From assembly GCF_002174305.1 (NCBI RefSeq), contig NZ_MIJB01000020.1, forward strand, positions 1-64,000: a DNA stretch of 64,000 nt, read 5' to 3'. Shown here piece by piece: positions 1 through 8,339 of the stretch. The position numbers and the translations under genes were made by a program. Source of the DNA: Aeromicrobium sp. PE09-221. Its GTDB lineage: Bacteria > Actinomycetota > Actinomycetes > Propionibacteriales > Nocardioidaceae. The stretch's first letter is position 1. Each line of letters starts with the position of its first letter. The notes below the pieces were generated by a model. The model saw nothing but the letters and a program-made list of their open reading frames with translations, was not told the origin of the DNA and did no database searches.

Positions 1-22
1 GCTGACATCGTGCATCGTGGAA

Positions 23-68
23 GCGAAGTGGCGGTGGGACCGGCCGGCCGGTCCCACCGCCACTTCGC
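23..68. terminator. 46-bp perfect palindrome upstream of the siderophore permease
   Basis: The two 23-base arms (GCGAAGTGGCGGTGGGACC... and its exact complement) meet at position 45/46 with no loop, so RNA from either strand would form a very stable hairpin. It ends 18 bases before the ATG at 87, and the GAGGAGG ribosome site lies between. There is no U-tract. Inference: a terminator or mRNA-stabilising hairpin between an upstream gene outside the window (probably the binding protein) and the permease. Confidence 0.6.
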
Positions 69-86
69 CCGTCCTGAGGAGGAACG

Positions 87-1094
87 ATGAGCGGGGCTGA
101 GACCTCATCGCGGTTCGCCGCCGACCCGCCGCCGATCCGGTCCAAAGGCAAGCTCTTCGACTGGAAGCTGCTGGTCGGCATCGTCATCGTGGGCCTGTTG
201 CTGGTGCTGTCGCTGTTCACCGGCGTCTACGACATCTTCGGTGCCGAGGACGGCGGGGAGATGTTCGCGATCACCCGCATCCCGAGGACGATCGCCCTCG
301 TGCTGGCGGGCGCGGCCATGGCGATGTCGGGCCTCGTGATGCAGCTCCTGACCCAGAACCGGTTCGTCGAGCCGACGACAACGGGCACGACGGAATGGGC
401 CGGACTCGGGTTGCTCGCGGTCATGATCCTCATCCCGGGAGCCAGCATCACCGCCCGGATGATCGGCGCCGTCATCGCGGCGTTCATCGGCACGATGGTG
501 TTCTTCGCGTTCCTCCGACGGGTGTCGCTGCGCTCCTCGCTCATCGTGCCGATCGTCGGCATCATGCTGGGCGCGGTGGTCAGCTCGATCTCCACATTCG
601 TGGCGCTGGAGACCGACATGCTCCAGAGCCTCGGCGTGTGGTTCGCGGGCAGCTTCACCTCGGTGCTCCGCGGCCAGTACGAGATGCTGTGGATCGTGGC
701 CTTCGTGGCGGCCGCGGTCTTCGTGGTCGCCGATCGATTCACCGTCGCCGGCCTCGGCGAGGAGATCTCGACGAATATCGGTGTCGACTATCAGCGCATG
801 GTGCTGCTCGGCACCACGCTCATCGCCGTCGCGACCGGTGTCGTGACGGTGGTCGTCGGCAACCTGCCCTTCCTCGGCCTCATCGTCCCCAATGTGGTCT
901 CGATGATCCGTGGTGACGACTTGCGCAGCAACCTGCCCTGGGTGTGCCTGCTCGGGATCGGCATCGTCACGGTGTGCGATCTCATCGGCAGGACCATCAT
1001 CATGCCCTTCGAAGTGCCGGTCTCGTTGATCCTCGGGATCGTCGGCTCGGTCGTGTTCGTGGCCCTCTTGCTGAGGCAGCGACGCCGTGGCTGA
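87..1094 (+). CDS. FecCD-family iron-siderophore ABC permease, first subunit
   Basis: Inner-membrane permease of a siderophore importer, 335 aa, with about nine hydrophobic segments and the conserved FecCD region GNLPFLGLIVPNVV near residue 258. The N-terminal 25 residues are hydrophilic. The ATG at 87 is chosen for its GAGGAGG ribosome site. It overlaps the second permease by 8 bases, and that permease overlaps the ATPase by 4, so the three form one operon. The substrate-binding lipoprotein is not visible and probably lies left of the window. Layout and sequence resemble the FatD/ViuD/CeuB branch, known for catechol or mixed siderophores. The exact ligand cannot be read. Confidence 0.88.
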   Translation: MSGAETSSRFAADPPPIRSKGKLFDWKLLVGIVIVGLLLVLSLFTGVYDIFGAEDGGEMFAITRIPRTIALVLAGAAMAMSGLVMQLLTQNRFVEPTTTGTTEWAGLGLLAVMILIPGASITARMIGAVIAAFIGTMVFFAFLRRVSLRSSLIVPIVGIMLGAVVSSISTFVALETDMLQSLGVWFAGSFTSVLRGQYEMLWIVAFVAAAVFVVADRFTVAGLGEEISTNIGVDYQRMVLLGTTLIAVATGVVTVVVGNLPFLGLIVPNVVSMIRGDDLRSNLPWVCLLGIGIVTVCDLIGRTIIMPFEVPVSLILGIVGSVVFVALLLRQRRRG

Positions 1095-2124
1095 GACCCT
1101 CGCCGCCCCCGCCCCGGTCGGCCAACGCACCTCGCGATCCCTCGGCACCTCGCGGTCACGACGCCGCTACTGGATCATCCTGTCGATCCTCCTCGTGCTC
1201 GCGGTCGGATTCGCTTTCGGACTGCTCGCCTGGGACAACCCCATGCCCTTCAGCACCTCCGGCTTCTGGCGGATCGCCGAGCTGCGAGCGGCCAATCTCG
1301 TGGTCATGGTGATCGTGGCGATCTGCCAGGCGACCGCCACGGTGAGCTTCCAGACCGTCGCCAACAACCGCATCGTCACTCCGTCGATCATGGGATTCGA
1401 GTCGCTCTATGTGGCCGTCCAGACCTCGGCCGTGTACTTTCTCGGCGCCGCGGGAGTCATCGCCTTGCAGGGGCTGCCCCAGTTCCTCCTGCAGATAGCG
1501 CTGATGGTCGCCTTCGCGCTGGTGCTCTACGGATGGCTGCTGTCCGGCCGGTACGCCAATCTCCAGATCATGTTGCTGATCGGCATCATCATCGGCGGGG
1601 GGCTGGGTTCCGTCGCCACCTTCATGCAGCGCCTGCTCACACCCAGCGAATTCGACGTGCTGGCGGCACGGCTGTTCGGCAATATCTCCAATGCGCACAC
1701 CGAGTACCTGCCGGTCGCGATCCCGCTGTGCATCGTCCCGGCGGTGCTGCTGTGGCTCAATGCCCGGAGACTGAATATCGTCTCGCTGGGCCGCGAGTCG
1801 AGTATCGGCCTGGGCCTCAACCACCGCGCCGAGCTGATGAAGGTGCTGTTCCTGGTCTCGATCCTGATGGCGGTCTCCACCGCCCTCGTGGGACCGATGA
1901 CCTTCCTCGGTTTCCTCGTGGCGACGCTGGCCTATCAGTTCGCGGACAGCTACGACCACCGTCTGGTCTTCCCGGTCGCGGCGCTCACCTGTTTCGTCGT
2001 GCTGAGCGGCGCCTACTTCGTCATGCGCAACATCTTCTACGCCCACGGCGTGGTGTCGATCGTCATCGAGCTGGTCGGAGGAGCGGTGTTCCTGTTCGTC
2101 ATCCTCAGAAAGGGCCGACTGTGA
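1087..2124 (+). CDS. FecCD-family iron-siderophore ABC permease, second subunit
   Basis: Second membrane subunit of the importer, 345 aa, starting at GTG 1087 inside the end of the first permease. A basic cytoplasmic N-terminus (residues 1-27) precedes about nine hydrophobic helices. The family signature GPMTFLGFLVATLA lies near residue 264, in the loop expected to contact the ATPase. It resembles CeuC/FatC/ViuG. Its stop overlaps the ATPase start (GTGA), pointing to translational coupling. Confidence 0.87.
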   Translation: MAETLAAPAPVGQRTSRSLGTSRSRRRYWIILSILLVLAVGFAFGLLAWDNPMPFSTSGFWRIAELRAANLVVMVIVAICQATATVSFQTVANNRIVTPSIMGFESLYVAVQTSAVYFLGAAGVIALQGLPQFLLQIALMVAFALVLYGWLLSGRYANLQIMLLIGIIIGGGLGSVATFMQRLLTPSEFDVLAARLFGNISNAHTEYLPVAIPLCIVPAVLLWLNARRLNIVSLGRESSIGLGLNHRAELMKVLFLVSILMAVSTALVGPMTFLGFLVATLAYQFADSYDHRLVFPVAALTCFVVLSGAYFVMRNIFYAHGVVSIVIELVGGAVFLFVILRKGRL

Positions 2125-2876
2125 TCTCTCTGTCCGAGGTCCTCAAGGAGTACAGCAGCGAGGTCGCGATCGGACCGGTCGACCTGGAGATCCCCCGTGG
2201 GGGCATCACCGCCCTCGTGGGTCCCAATGGCGCCGGCAAATCGACCCTGCTGACCATGATCGGCCGGCTCCTGGGTCTCGATGCCGGCACGATCGAGATC
2301 GCCGGCTACGACGTCGCCAGCACGCCATCGAAGGATCTCGCCAAGATCGTGTCGATCCTGCGCCAGGAGAATCACTTCATCACGCGGCTCACGGTGCGCC
2401 AGCTCGTCGCCTTCGGCCGGTTCCCGTACTCCAAGGGGCGCCTGACGGTCGCGGACGAGAAGATCGTCAGCGAGGCGATCGACTTCCTGGGCCTCGGGGT
2501 CCTGGAGAACCGGTACCTCGACCAGCTGTCCGGTGGCCAGCGACAGCGGGCCTATGTCGCGATGGTGCTCTCGCAGGACACCGAGTACGTGCTGCTCGAC
2601 GAGCCGCTCAACAATCTCGACATGCGCCATTCGGTGCAGATGATGCAGCACCTGCACCGGGCTGCCGAGGAGCTGGGGCGCACGATCGTCATCGTGCTGC
2701 ACGACATCAACTTCGCGGGCCACTACGCTGACCGGATCTGCGCGATGAAGGAGGGCCGGGTCGTCGAATTCGGCACGCCCGCGGAGATCTTGACCGATGA
2801 TGTCCTCACCCGTGTCTTCGACACGCCCGTGCGAGTGATCGACGGGCCGAACGGCCCCCTCGCGGTCTACTACTGA
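2121..2876 (+). CDS. Iron-siderophore ABC transporter ATP-binding protein
   Basis: Energises the two FecCD permeases. The 251-residue protein has Walker A GPNGAGKST with Lys40, signature LSGGQRQR, Walker B VLLDEP and the switch histidine in VLHDINFA. It belongs to the FepC/FecE/CeuD group. The start is GTG 2121, overlapping the previous stop; a much longer upstream open frame is only a shadow of the permease. The C-terminal part (FDTPVRVID) matches the short regulatory tail of this group. No iron-box operator was recognised inside the window, so regulation by DtxR/IdeR is only expected. Confidence 0.9.
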   Translation: MISLSEVLKEYSSEVAIGPVDLEIPRGGITALVGPNGAGKSTLLTMIGRLLGLDAGTIEIAGYDVASTPSKDLAKIVSILRQENHFITRLTVRQLVAFGRFPYSKGRLTVADEKIVSEAIDFLGLGVLENRYLDQLSGGQRQRAYVAMVLSQDTEYVLLDEPLNNLDMRHSVQMMQHLHRAAEELGRTIVIVLHDINFAGHYADRICAMKEGRVVEFGTPAEILTDDVLTRVFDTPVRVIDGPNGPLAVYY

Positions 2877-2882
2877 GTGCGC

Positions 2883-3674
2883 TCAGCCGGTGAGCCGTCG
2901 TCTCACGAGGGAGGCGACGGCCGCACCCGCCAGTGACACTCCGGCGGCCACCCCGAAGGCGGCGACGGCCTTGCCCGCCGGAGAACTCAGCCGTCCGCGC
3001 AGTGCGACGGGCCGGGCGAAGATCAAGATGGGCCATCCCTCGGTCTCCGCCCGTTCGCGCAGGACCTTGTCGGGATTGACGGCGAAGGGATGGCCGACGA
3101 CCCGCAGCATCGGGATGTCGGTCTCGGAGTCCGAATAGGCGTAGCAGTCGGCCAGGTCGTAGCCCTCGGCCTCGGCGAGCTCCTCGATGAGCTCGGCCTT
3201 GCCATCACCGTAGGCGTAGTGGAGGATCTCGCCGGTGTAGCGACCGTCCTCGACGACGAGATCGGTGGCGATGACGCGGTCGACGCCCAGCATCGCCCCG
3301 ATCGGCTCGACGACCTCACGACCCGATGCCGAGACGATGACGACATCGCGCCCGGCAGCGTGATGCTCGACGATGAGGTCCACCGCCTCGGCATACACGA
3401 TCGGCTCGATGATCTCGTGCAGAGTCTCGGCCACGACCTGGCGCACGGTCTCGACGTCCCAGCCGCGGACCATCTCGGTGAGATAGCCGCGCATCGCCTC
3501 CATCTGCTCGTGGTCGGCACCATTGGCAGCGAAGACGAACTGCGCGTAGGCGCTGCGCAGCACCGCGCGCCGGCTGAGCAGACCCTCAGCGAACAGTGGA
3601 CGGCTGAACGCGAGCGTGCTCGACCGGGCGATGATCGTCTTGTCCAGATCGAAGAAGGCAGCGGTGCGGCCCAT
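2883..3674 (-). CDS. HAD-superfamily IB phosphatase (SerB-like) with C-terminal membrane anchor
   Basis: Haloacid-dehalogenase phosphohydrolase, 263 aa, of the type found beside the ssd/tad genes of mycobacteria. Motif I is DLDKT (residues 9-13), motif II VSASGRE and motif III YSDSETDIPML. A glycine/alanine-rich hydrophobic helix near the C-terminus followed by RRRLTG suggests tail anchoring. The ATG at 3674 is chosen because motif I then sits at the usual distance; an in-frame extension to 3782 lacks homology. It converges on the siderophore ATPase with a 6-base gap. The substrate is unknown; phosphoserine or a phospholipid head group are possibilities. Confidence 0.8.
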   Translation of the reverse strand: MGRTAAFFDLDKTIIARSSTLAFSRPLFAEGLLSRRAVLRSAYAQFVFAANGADHEQMEAMRGYLTEMVRGWDVETVRQVVAETLHEIIEPIVYAEAVDLIVEHHAAGRDVVIVSASGREVVEPIGAMLGVDRVIATDLVVEDGRYTGEILHYAYGDGKAELIEELAEAEGYDLADCYAYSDSETDIPMLRVVGHPFAVNPDKVLRERAETEGWPILIFARPVALRGRLSSPAGKAVAAFGVAAGVSLAGAAVASLVRRRLTG

Positions 3675-3775
3675 GCCCCCAGAGTACGGGGTGTGATTCA
3701 GTCGCGGGTCGGAGTTGTCCACAGCCCATCGCGACGGACCTTGCCGATGTCGGCGGTCGCGGTGACCCTGAGGCC

Positions 3776-4813
3776 ATGTCAACGATCGGGGTCATCAGCC
3801 AGAACATGTCGCTCATCGAGCGGGGCCGTCGTTGGGGTGCGGCCGTCGGCGCGGAGGTGGTCGACGCGGCCGAGACCGCCGCGATCCGCCGGGTGTGGCG
3901 GACGGCCGGGGCGATCGTGGTCGGAGGAGACGAGCTCGCGTCGCTGGCCGCAGCCGGCCTGACACGACGCGACCACGTGCTCGTCGTCGAGGAGACCCCC
4001 GCCGAGCGGCTGTGGCGCGATGCGGTCACGGTGGGGGCGGTGGGGGTGTTCGCTCCGCAGGACGATGACGCCGTCACCGGGGCGCTCACCGCCGCGCTCG
4101 ATGGTCGCGGCGCGGCGTGCGTCCTCAGCGTCATCGGGCTCACCGGCGGCATCGGCGCCTCCACCCTCGCCCTCGGGTGTGCCCAGCTCGCCGGGCGCAG
4201 GGGAGTACGGGCCCTGGCGGTCGATGCCGATGCGGAGGGCCCGGGGTTGCACGTCACGGCCGGCACCGAGAACGCGCCCGGACTGCGGTGGCGCGATATC
4301 GCCCGGGCCGACGGCCATGTCGCGGCGCGGGCGCTCGCGGGAGCTTTCCCGATGGCCGCGGGTTCCGCGGTGCTCTCCTTCGATCCCGAGGATCACTCTC
4401 CGGCCACCTCGGGGCCCGTGCTCTCCGCGGTCGAGCGCGGTTTCGATGCCGTGATCGCCGATGTGCCACGCCACGCGGCCTCCACCGAGCTGGGGTCCGA
4501 CATCATCGCCCGCTCGGTGGCCCTCGTGCTGCTCGTCCCCGAGAACGTGACCGGAGTCAGCGCCGCGCGCCGTTCGGTGGTCCGCTGGCAGGAGCTCAAT
4601 GACCGGTGCCTGGTGGTCTCGTGTGCCGTGCGCGCTGGGCTCGGGCCCGGTGACGTCGAGCGGTCCCTCGGGCTTCCGGTGCTCGCGCGACTGCGTCGTG
4701 ATCGCCGGTTGGCGGAGGACGTCGAGGCAGGGCGTGGGCCGGCCCGGTCGCGGATGCTGCGGCGGGTGGCGGGTCGTGTGCTCGACGCGGTGGGGATCGA
4801 GGACGCGTCATGA
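3776..4813 (+). CDS. ssd: Ssd/TadZ-like MinD-family protein heading the Tad locus
   Basis: MinD/CpaE-type protein of 345 aa, like mycobacterial Ssd (Rv3660c) and SCO3557. Residues 1-105 form a receiver-like domain without an obvious phospho-acceptor. The P-loop domain begins at GLTGGIGAST, a deviant Walker A in which the usual lysine is replaced, followed by VDADAEGPGLHV. TadZ proteins position the pilus machine in other bacteria; Ssd affects septation in mycobacteria. The stop overlaps tadA by ATGA. It is the first gene of an eight-gene run ending at 8689. A DnaA-box-like TTGTCCACA lies upstream at 3715-3723. Confidence 0.78.
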   Translation: MSTIGVISQNMSLIERGRRWGAAVGAEVVDAAETAAIRRVWRTAGAIVVGGDELASLAAAGLTRRDHVLVVEETPAERLWRDAVTVGAVGVFAPQDDDAVTGALTAALDGRGAACVLSVIGLTGGIGASTLALGCAQLAGRRGVRALAVDADAEGPGLHVTAGTENAPGLRWRDIARADGHVAARALAGAFPMAAGSAVLSFDPEDHSPATSGPVLSAVERGFDAVIADVPRHAASTELGSDIIARSVALVLLVPENVTGVSAARRSVVRWQELNDRCLVVSCAVRAGLGPGDVERSLGLPVLARLRRDRRLAEDVEAGRGPARSRMLRRVAGRVLDAVGIEDAS

Positions 4814-5949
4814 TGCCTGATCCGCAGCTGGTCGAGACGGTTCGGCGCAGGTTGGCCGTGACGGGAGAGGAGGCCACGCCGAAGACGGTGGCGGCGGCGG
4901 TCGCGGCCGGCCACGGGGTGGTGGGCACGCAGCAGCTCCTCGCAGTGGTCGACCTGCTGCGCGCCGAGGCGCTCGGGGCCGGCCCCCTCGAACCGCTGTT
5001 GACGCTCGATGGCGTCACCGATGTGCTGGTGAACGGCGCTGACGAGGTGTATCTCGATCGCGGGCGCGGACTCGAACGTCAGCGGATCGGCTTCCCCGAC
5101 GATGCGGCGGTGCGTCGCCTCGCGCAACGTCTGGCCGCGCACGCCGGGCGCCGTCTCGATGAAGCGAGTCCGTGGGTGGACGCGCGGCTCCCGGACGGCA
5201 CGCGCGTCCACGCGGTGTTGGCGCCGCTCGCACGCCCCGGCACCGTCATCTCGCTGCGAATCCCCGCTCGTCGTTCGTTCTCCCTGGCTGAGCTCGTGCG
5301 CACGGGCGCGATCGACGACGACGGAGCCGCCCTGTTGCGGGCACTGATCGCCGCTCGGGCGGCTTTCGTGGTCACCGGTGGCACGGGTTCGGGCAAGACC
5401 ACGGTGCTCGCGGCGCTGCTGGGTGAGGTCCCGGCGGACGAACGTCTCGTGGTGGTCGAGGACGCCAGCGAGCTGCGTCCGGACCATCCGCACGTGGTGG
5501 GGCTGGAGGCGAGGCCGCCCAATGTCGAGGGCGCGGGTGCGGTGTCCGTGCGCGACCTCGTGCGGCAGGCGCTGCGGATGCGACCCGACCGCCTCGTGGT
5601 GGGTGAGGTACGCGGTGGCGAGGTGGTCGATCTGCTCGCGGCGCTCAACACGGGTCATGAGGGTGGCTGCGGCACTGTGCACGCCAATGCGCCGGCGGTC
5701 GTCCCGGCTCGGTTCGAGGTCCTGGGTGTGGCCGCCGGCCTGGCGCGCGAGGCCGTGCACAGTCAGCTCGCGGCGGGATTGGATGCCGTCATCCACGTCG
5801 GGCGCACCGCCGGTCGCCGCCATATCGCCGAGATCGCGGGAGTGACCCGTTCGCCGCAGGGTCTCGTCGAGGTCCTGACGGCGTGGTGTGCTCGGCGTGG
5901 CCGAGTGTCCACGGGGGCAGACCTGCTCGATCGGGTCTTCGACCGATGA
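4810..5949 (+). CDS. tadA: TadA/CpaF-type secretion ATPase
   Basis: Hexameric type IV-pilus-family ATPase powering assembly of Flp-type pili. The protein has 379 aa. Walker A is GGTGSGKTT with Lys196, the Asp box is VVVEDASEL, Walker B is VVGEVRGGEVVDLL, and the His box is GGCGTVHANAP. The N-terminal domain (residues 1-150) contains the family's LLTLDGVTDVLVNGADEVY. It starts at ATG 4810, overlapping ssd, and its stop overlaps tadB by ATGA. The orthologue in M. tuberculosis is Rv3659c. Confidence 0.9.
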   Translation: MMPDPQLVETVRRRLAVTGEEATPKTVAAAVAAGHGVVGTQQLLAVVDLLRAEALGAGPLEPLLTLDGVTDVLVNGADEVYLDRGRGLERQRIGFPDDAAVRRLAQRLAAHAGRRLDEASPWVDARLPDGTRVHAVLAPLARPGTVISLRIPARRSFSLAELVRTGAIDDDGAALLRALIAARAAFVVTGGTGSGKTTVLAALLGEVPADERLVVVEDASELRPDHPHVVGLEARPPNVEGAGAVSVRDLVRQALRMRPDRLVVGEVRGGEVVDLLAALNTGHEGGCGTVHANAPAVVPARFEVLGVAAGLAREAVHSQLAAGLDAVIHVGRTAGRRHIAEIAGVTRSPQGLVEVLTAWCARRGRVSTGADLLDRVFDR

Positions 5950-6731
5950 CCACCGCGGCCCTCGTCAGCGCCCTCTGCGCCGCCGGCGCCGTCTGGTGCC
6001 GGTTCTCGGCGTTGCGGACCCGGGTGCGCCGGCCAGAGCCACCGCGCCTCGGGATCCTGGGAATGCTGGCGGGTGCTCCAGTCGCCCTGCTGGTGGCGAT
6101 GGTCATGACACCCGCACTGACTCTCATCGGTCTTGGATGCGTCGCGGTCATCGTCACGGCCGCGCTGCGCTGGCGCAGGAGCCGGCAGCGGGCTCGTCGA
6201 CAGGAGCGAGCCGCGCAGGTGACCGAACTGATCCTCGTGCTGGCCGCGTCTCTGCGTGCCGGGCTCCCGGCTCCCGCGGCTCTGGGACATGCGGCCGAGG
6301 ACGAACCGGTCGTCCGCTCGGCGGCGAGGGCCGCGGAGCGCGCGGCCGATGTGTCGCGGGCCTTGCGCGGGGCACACCGTGGTCCCGGGGACGACGGCCT
6401 CGAGAGGCTGGCCATCGCCTGGCAGGTGGCCGACCGCACCGGCGCCCCCTTAGCCGCGGTACTCGACCGGCTGAGCGAGGTGGAGCGCCAGGAGCGCGAT
6501 CTCCGCCGGGAGGTCGCCGCGGGCGTCGCTCCCGCGCGGGCGACGGCTGCGCTGATGGCCCTGCTGCCGGCCTTCGGCTTGCTGATCGGCTCGGGATTCG
6601 GGGGAGATCCCATGTGGATGGTGATCACGGCACATCCGATCGTGGCCCTCTCGGTCGCCGTCGGCGCGGGCTTGGCCTGCGTGGGCGTGCTGTGGATCGA
6701 CCGGATCGCCGATGGGGCGGAGGCGGCGTGA
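5946..6731 (+). CDS. TadB-like inner-membrane platform protein
   Basis: Polytopic type II secretion F-domain protein, 261 aa. Two N-terminal hydrophobic segments are followed by a cytoplasmic region with the T2SSF pattern (LILVLAASLRAGLPAPAAL near residue 100) and two C-terminal helices. It forms the membrane platform on which TadA acts. ATG 5946 overlaps the tadA stop by 4 bases, and its own stop overlaps tadC by GTGA. Actinobacterial members such as Rv3658c are shorter than proteobacterial TadB, as here. Confidence 0.8.
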   Translation: MTTAALVSALCAAGAVWCRFSALRTRVRRPEPPRLGILGMLAGAPVALLVAMVMTPALTLIGLGCVAVIVTAALRWRRSRQRARRQERAAQVTELILVLAASLRAGLPAPAALGHAAEDEPVVRSAARAAERAADVSRALRGAHRGPGDDGLERLAIAWQVADRTGAPLAAVLDRLSEVERQERDLRREVAAGVAPARATAALMALLPAFGLLIGSGFGGDPMWMVITAHPIVALSVAVGAGLACVGVLWIDRIADGAEAA

Positions 6732-7417
6732 TCGCGGCAGTCTGCGCGGCGCTGGCGGTGTGGTGCGGCGTCCCCCGACGCCCCCGCCATCGGGTGGGGA
6801 TGCGTCAGACACGCGAGGCGTCGCGGAGGCGTCCCGAATATCTGTCGTGGGTGATCTGCCCGTTGCTCGGACTCGTGGTCGCCGGTCTGCTCGGCGCCGT
6901 GTGCGGCGTGATCGCGGCACCGCTGGCGGCCCGCTGGATCGCCCGCCTCGAACCCTCGGCTCGTCGGCGCGAGCGGTTGCGGGTGGCCGAGCAGCTGCCT
7001 TTGGCCGTCGAGCTGCTGGTCGCCGCCATGGACGCGGGAGTGCCGCTGCGTCGAGCGCTTGAATCGGTGGCGGCGGCCGTGTCCGAGCCGCTGCGCGCTC
7101 AACTCACCGATGTCACCCGCCGGCTTGCCATCGCCGGGGACGACACAGCGGTCTGGGCTGAGCACCTTCGGGGCCCGCTGGCACCGCTCGCCCGCTCCTT
7201 GATGCGCGCGGAGCGACACGGTGTCCCCGCGGGCTCAGTGCTGGAGGACAGCGCTCGTGAGCTGCGCCGCGAACGGCAGGCCGAACGTCGTGACGCCGCC
7301 CGGCGCGTGGCAGTGCGTACGGCCGCGCCATTGGGCGCGTGCTTCCTGCCGGCCTTCTTCCTGGTCGGGATCGTGCCGATGCTCGCGGGAGCGCTGTCGT
7401 CGATCTCCTGGTGGTGA
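6728..7417 (+). CDS. TadC-like inner-membrane platform protein
   Basis: Second T2SSF-domain platform subunit, 229 aa, starting at GTG 6728. The F-domain signature runs through LPLAVELLVAAMDAGVPL (about residues 96-113), flanked by hydrophobic stretches near residues 40-65 and 195-225. Paired with TadB it would make the heteromeric platform. A 122-base gap separates it from the pilin genes. That gap contains TTATCCCCA at 7421-7429, one mismatch from a DnaA box, but no clear terminator. Confidence 0.78.
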   Translation: MIAAVCAALAVWCGVPRRPRHRVGMRQTREASRRRPEYLSWVICPLLGLVVAGLLGAVCGVIAAPLAARWIARLEPSARRRERLRVAEQLPLAVELLVAAMDAGVPLRRALESVAAAVSEPLRAQLTDVTRRLAIAGDDTAVWAEHLRGPLAPLARSLMRAERHGVPAGSVLEDSARELRRERQAERRDAARRVAVRTAAPLGACFLPAFFLVGIVPMLAGALSSISWW

Positions 7418-7539
7418 GGGTTATCCCCAGGCGGGCAGCTGCCGGGCGTCGTCCCCAGATCGGTCATGGGCCAACCCGTCTCCCCCCTCGCGGGTCATCT
7501 TCCGGTGTCAGTTCGTCCACGAGACATCGGAGGTTGATC

Positions 7540-7716
7540 ATGTTCCGTCTACGTCGCCGCGCCCAGGAGCGCGGCATGTCCACCGCTGAGTACACCGTCG
7601 GCACACTCGGTGCCTGCACCATCGGCGGGGTTTTGGTCAAGGTCGGCCAGAGCGAGTGGTTCGGTGATCTCGTCACCGGACTGCTCGACAAGATCCCGAG
7701 CCTTCTCCCGTTCTGA
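7540..7716 (+). CDS. Flp-type mini-pilin (DUF4244 family), copy 1
   Basis: Small secreted pilin-like protein, 58 aa, with GGAGG before ATG 7540. A basic N-terminus (FRLRRRAQERG) is followed by MSTAEYTVGTLGA, so the glycine is followed by Glu at +5 and Tyr at +6. That is the processing signature of Flp prepilins. A hydrophobic stretch follows. It corresponds to Rv3656c of M. tuberculosis, annotated DUF4244. It probably forms the filament subunit. The prepilin peptidase (TadV) is not in the window. Confidence 0.82.
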   Translation: MFRLRRRAQERGMSTAEYTVGTLGACTIGGVLVKVGQSEWFGDLVTGLLDKIPSLLPF

Positions 7717-7767
7717 CCGACGTGGACCGGCGGCGCTCCTCGCGCCGCCGGTCAGGAAGGAGTGACC

Positions 7768-8007
7768 ATGCAGCAAAGAGGCACGCGGCAGCGGCGTGAG
7801 TGCGGCATGTCCACGGCGGAGTACACGGTCGGCACCCTGGGAGCGGTATCGATCGCGGGCCTGTTGGTGTCAAGCAATCCGATCGGCGATTTCATCAGCA
7901 CGGTGTTCCGCGAGGCGGTCCGGATCGTCGTCTCCGGGGAGGTCGAGGATGTGCTCACCCTGCCCCGTCTGATCATGCGAGCCGTCGGGGACGTCCTGCC
8001 GTGGTGA
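7768..8007 (+). CDS. Flp-type mini-pilin (DUF4244-like), copy 2
   Basis: Tandem paralogue of the preceding pilin, 79 aa. It repeats MSTAEYTVGTLGA after ECG, again giving the G|XXXXEY processing pattern. The C-terminus is longer and acidic (SGEVEDVLTLPRL). The ATG at 7768 is preferred because AGGAAGGAG sits 4 to 6 bases upstream; an in-frame GTG at 7762 would overlap that site. Its stop overlaps the TadE-like gene (GTGA). Conserved actinobacterial Tad loci usually carry one such gene, so this looks like a duplication with divergence. It may be a minor subunit. Confidence 0.72.
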   Translation: MQQRGTRQRRECGMSTAEYTVGTLGAVSIAGLLVSSNPIGDFISTVFREAVRIVVSGEVEDVLTLPRLIMRAVGDVLPW

Positions 8008-8339
8008 GCCGCGAGCGGGGCATGGTGACGGCGGAGACGATGATGATCGCGCCGTTCGTCATCGCGATCGCAGTCGCCGGGATCTGGTTGGTCTCTCTGG
8101 GAGTCACGCACGCCCGGGCGACCGATGCCGCGCGCGAGGCCGCCCGGTCGCTCGCGCGTGGCGATCCCGAGGAGGTCGCGGAGCGACACGCGACGGATGC
8201 GGCCGCTCGCGGTTCCCGGATCGAGATCAGTCGGCAGCGTGACGCAGTGGAGGTCACGGTGTCCAGCCCGGCGCGGCTTCCCCTGTTCGGCGGTGTCGGC
8301 ACGACCGTGTCGGGACGAGCGGTGGCGAGCCTGGAATGA
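8004..8339 (+). CDS. TadE-like pseudopilin
   Basis: Minor pseudopilin, 111 aa, starting at GTG 8004 inside the previous stop. ERGMVTAETMMIAPFVIAIA carries the TadE pattern (glycine, then Glu at +5) followed by one transmembrane helix. The remainder is a small extracytoplasmic domain (ARATDAAREAARSLARGD) typical of TadE. The equivalent in M. tuberculosis is Rv3655c. It is coupled to the next gene by an ATGA overlap. Confidence 0.8.
   Translation: MSRERGMVTAETMMIAPFVIAIAVAGIWLVSLGVTHARATDAAREAARSLARGDPEEVAERHATDAAARGSRIEISRQRDAVEVTVSSPARLPLFGGVGTTVSGRAVASLE

Noticed and set aside
3715..7430. Replication origin suggested by DnaA-box-like sites
   Set aside because: Only two imperfect boxes far apart, no AT-rich unwinding region, and no dnaA or dnaN nearby.
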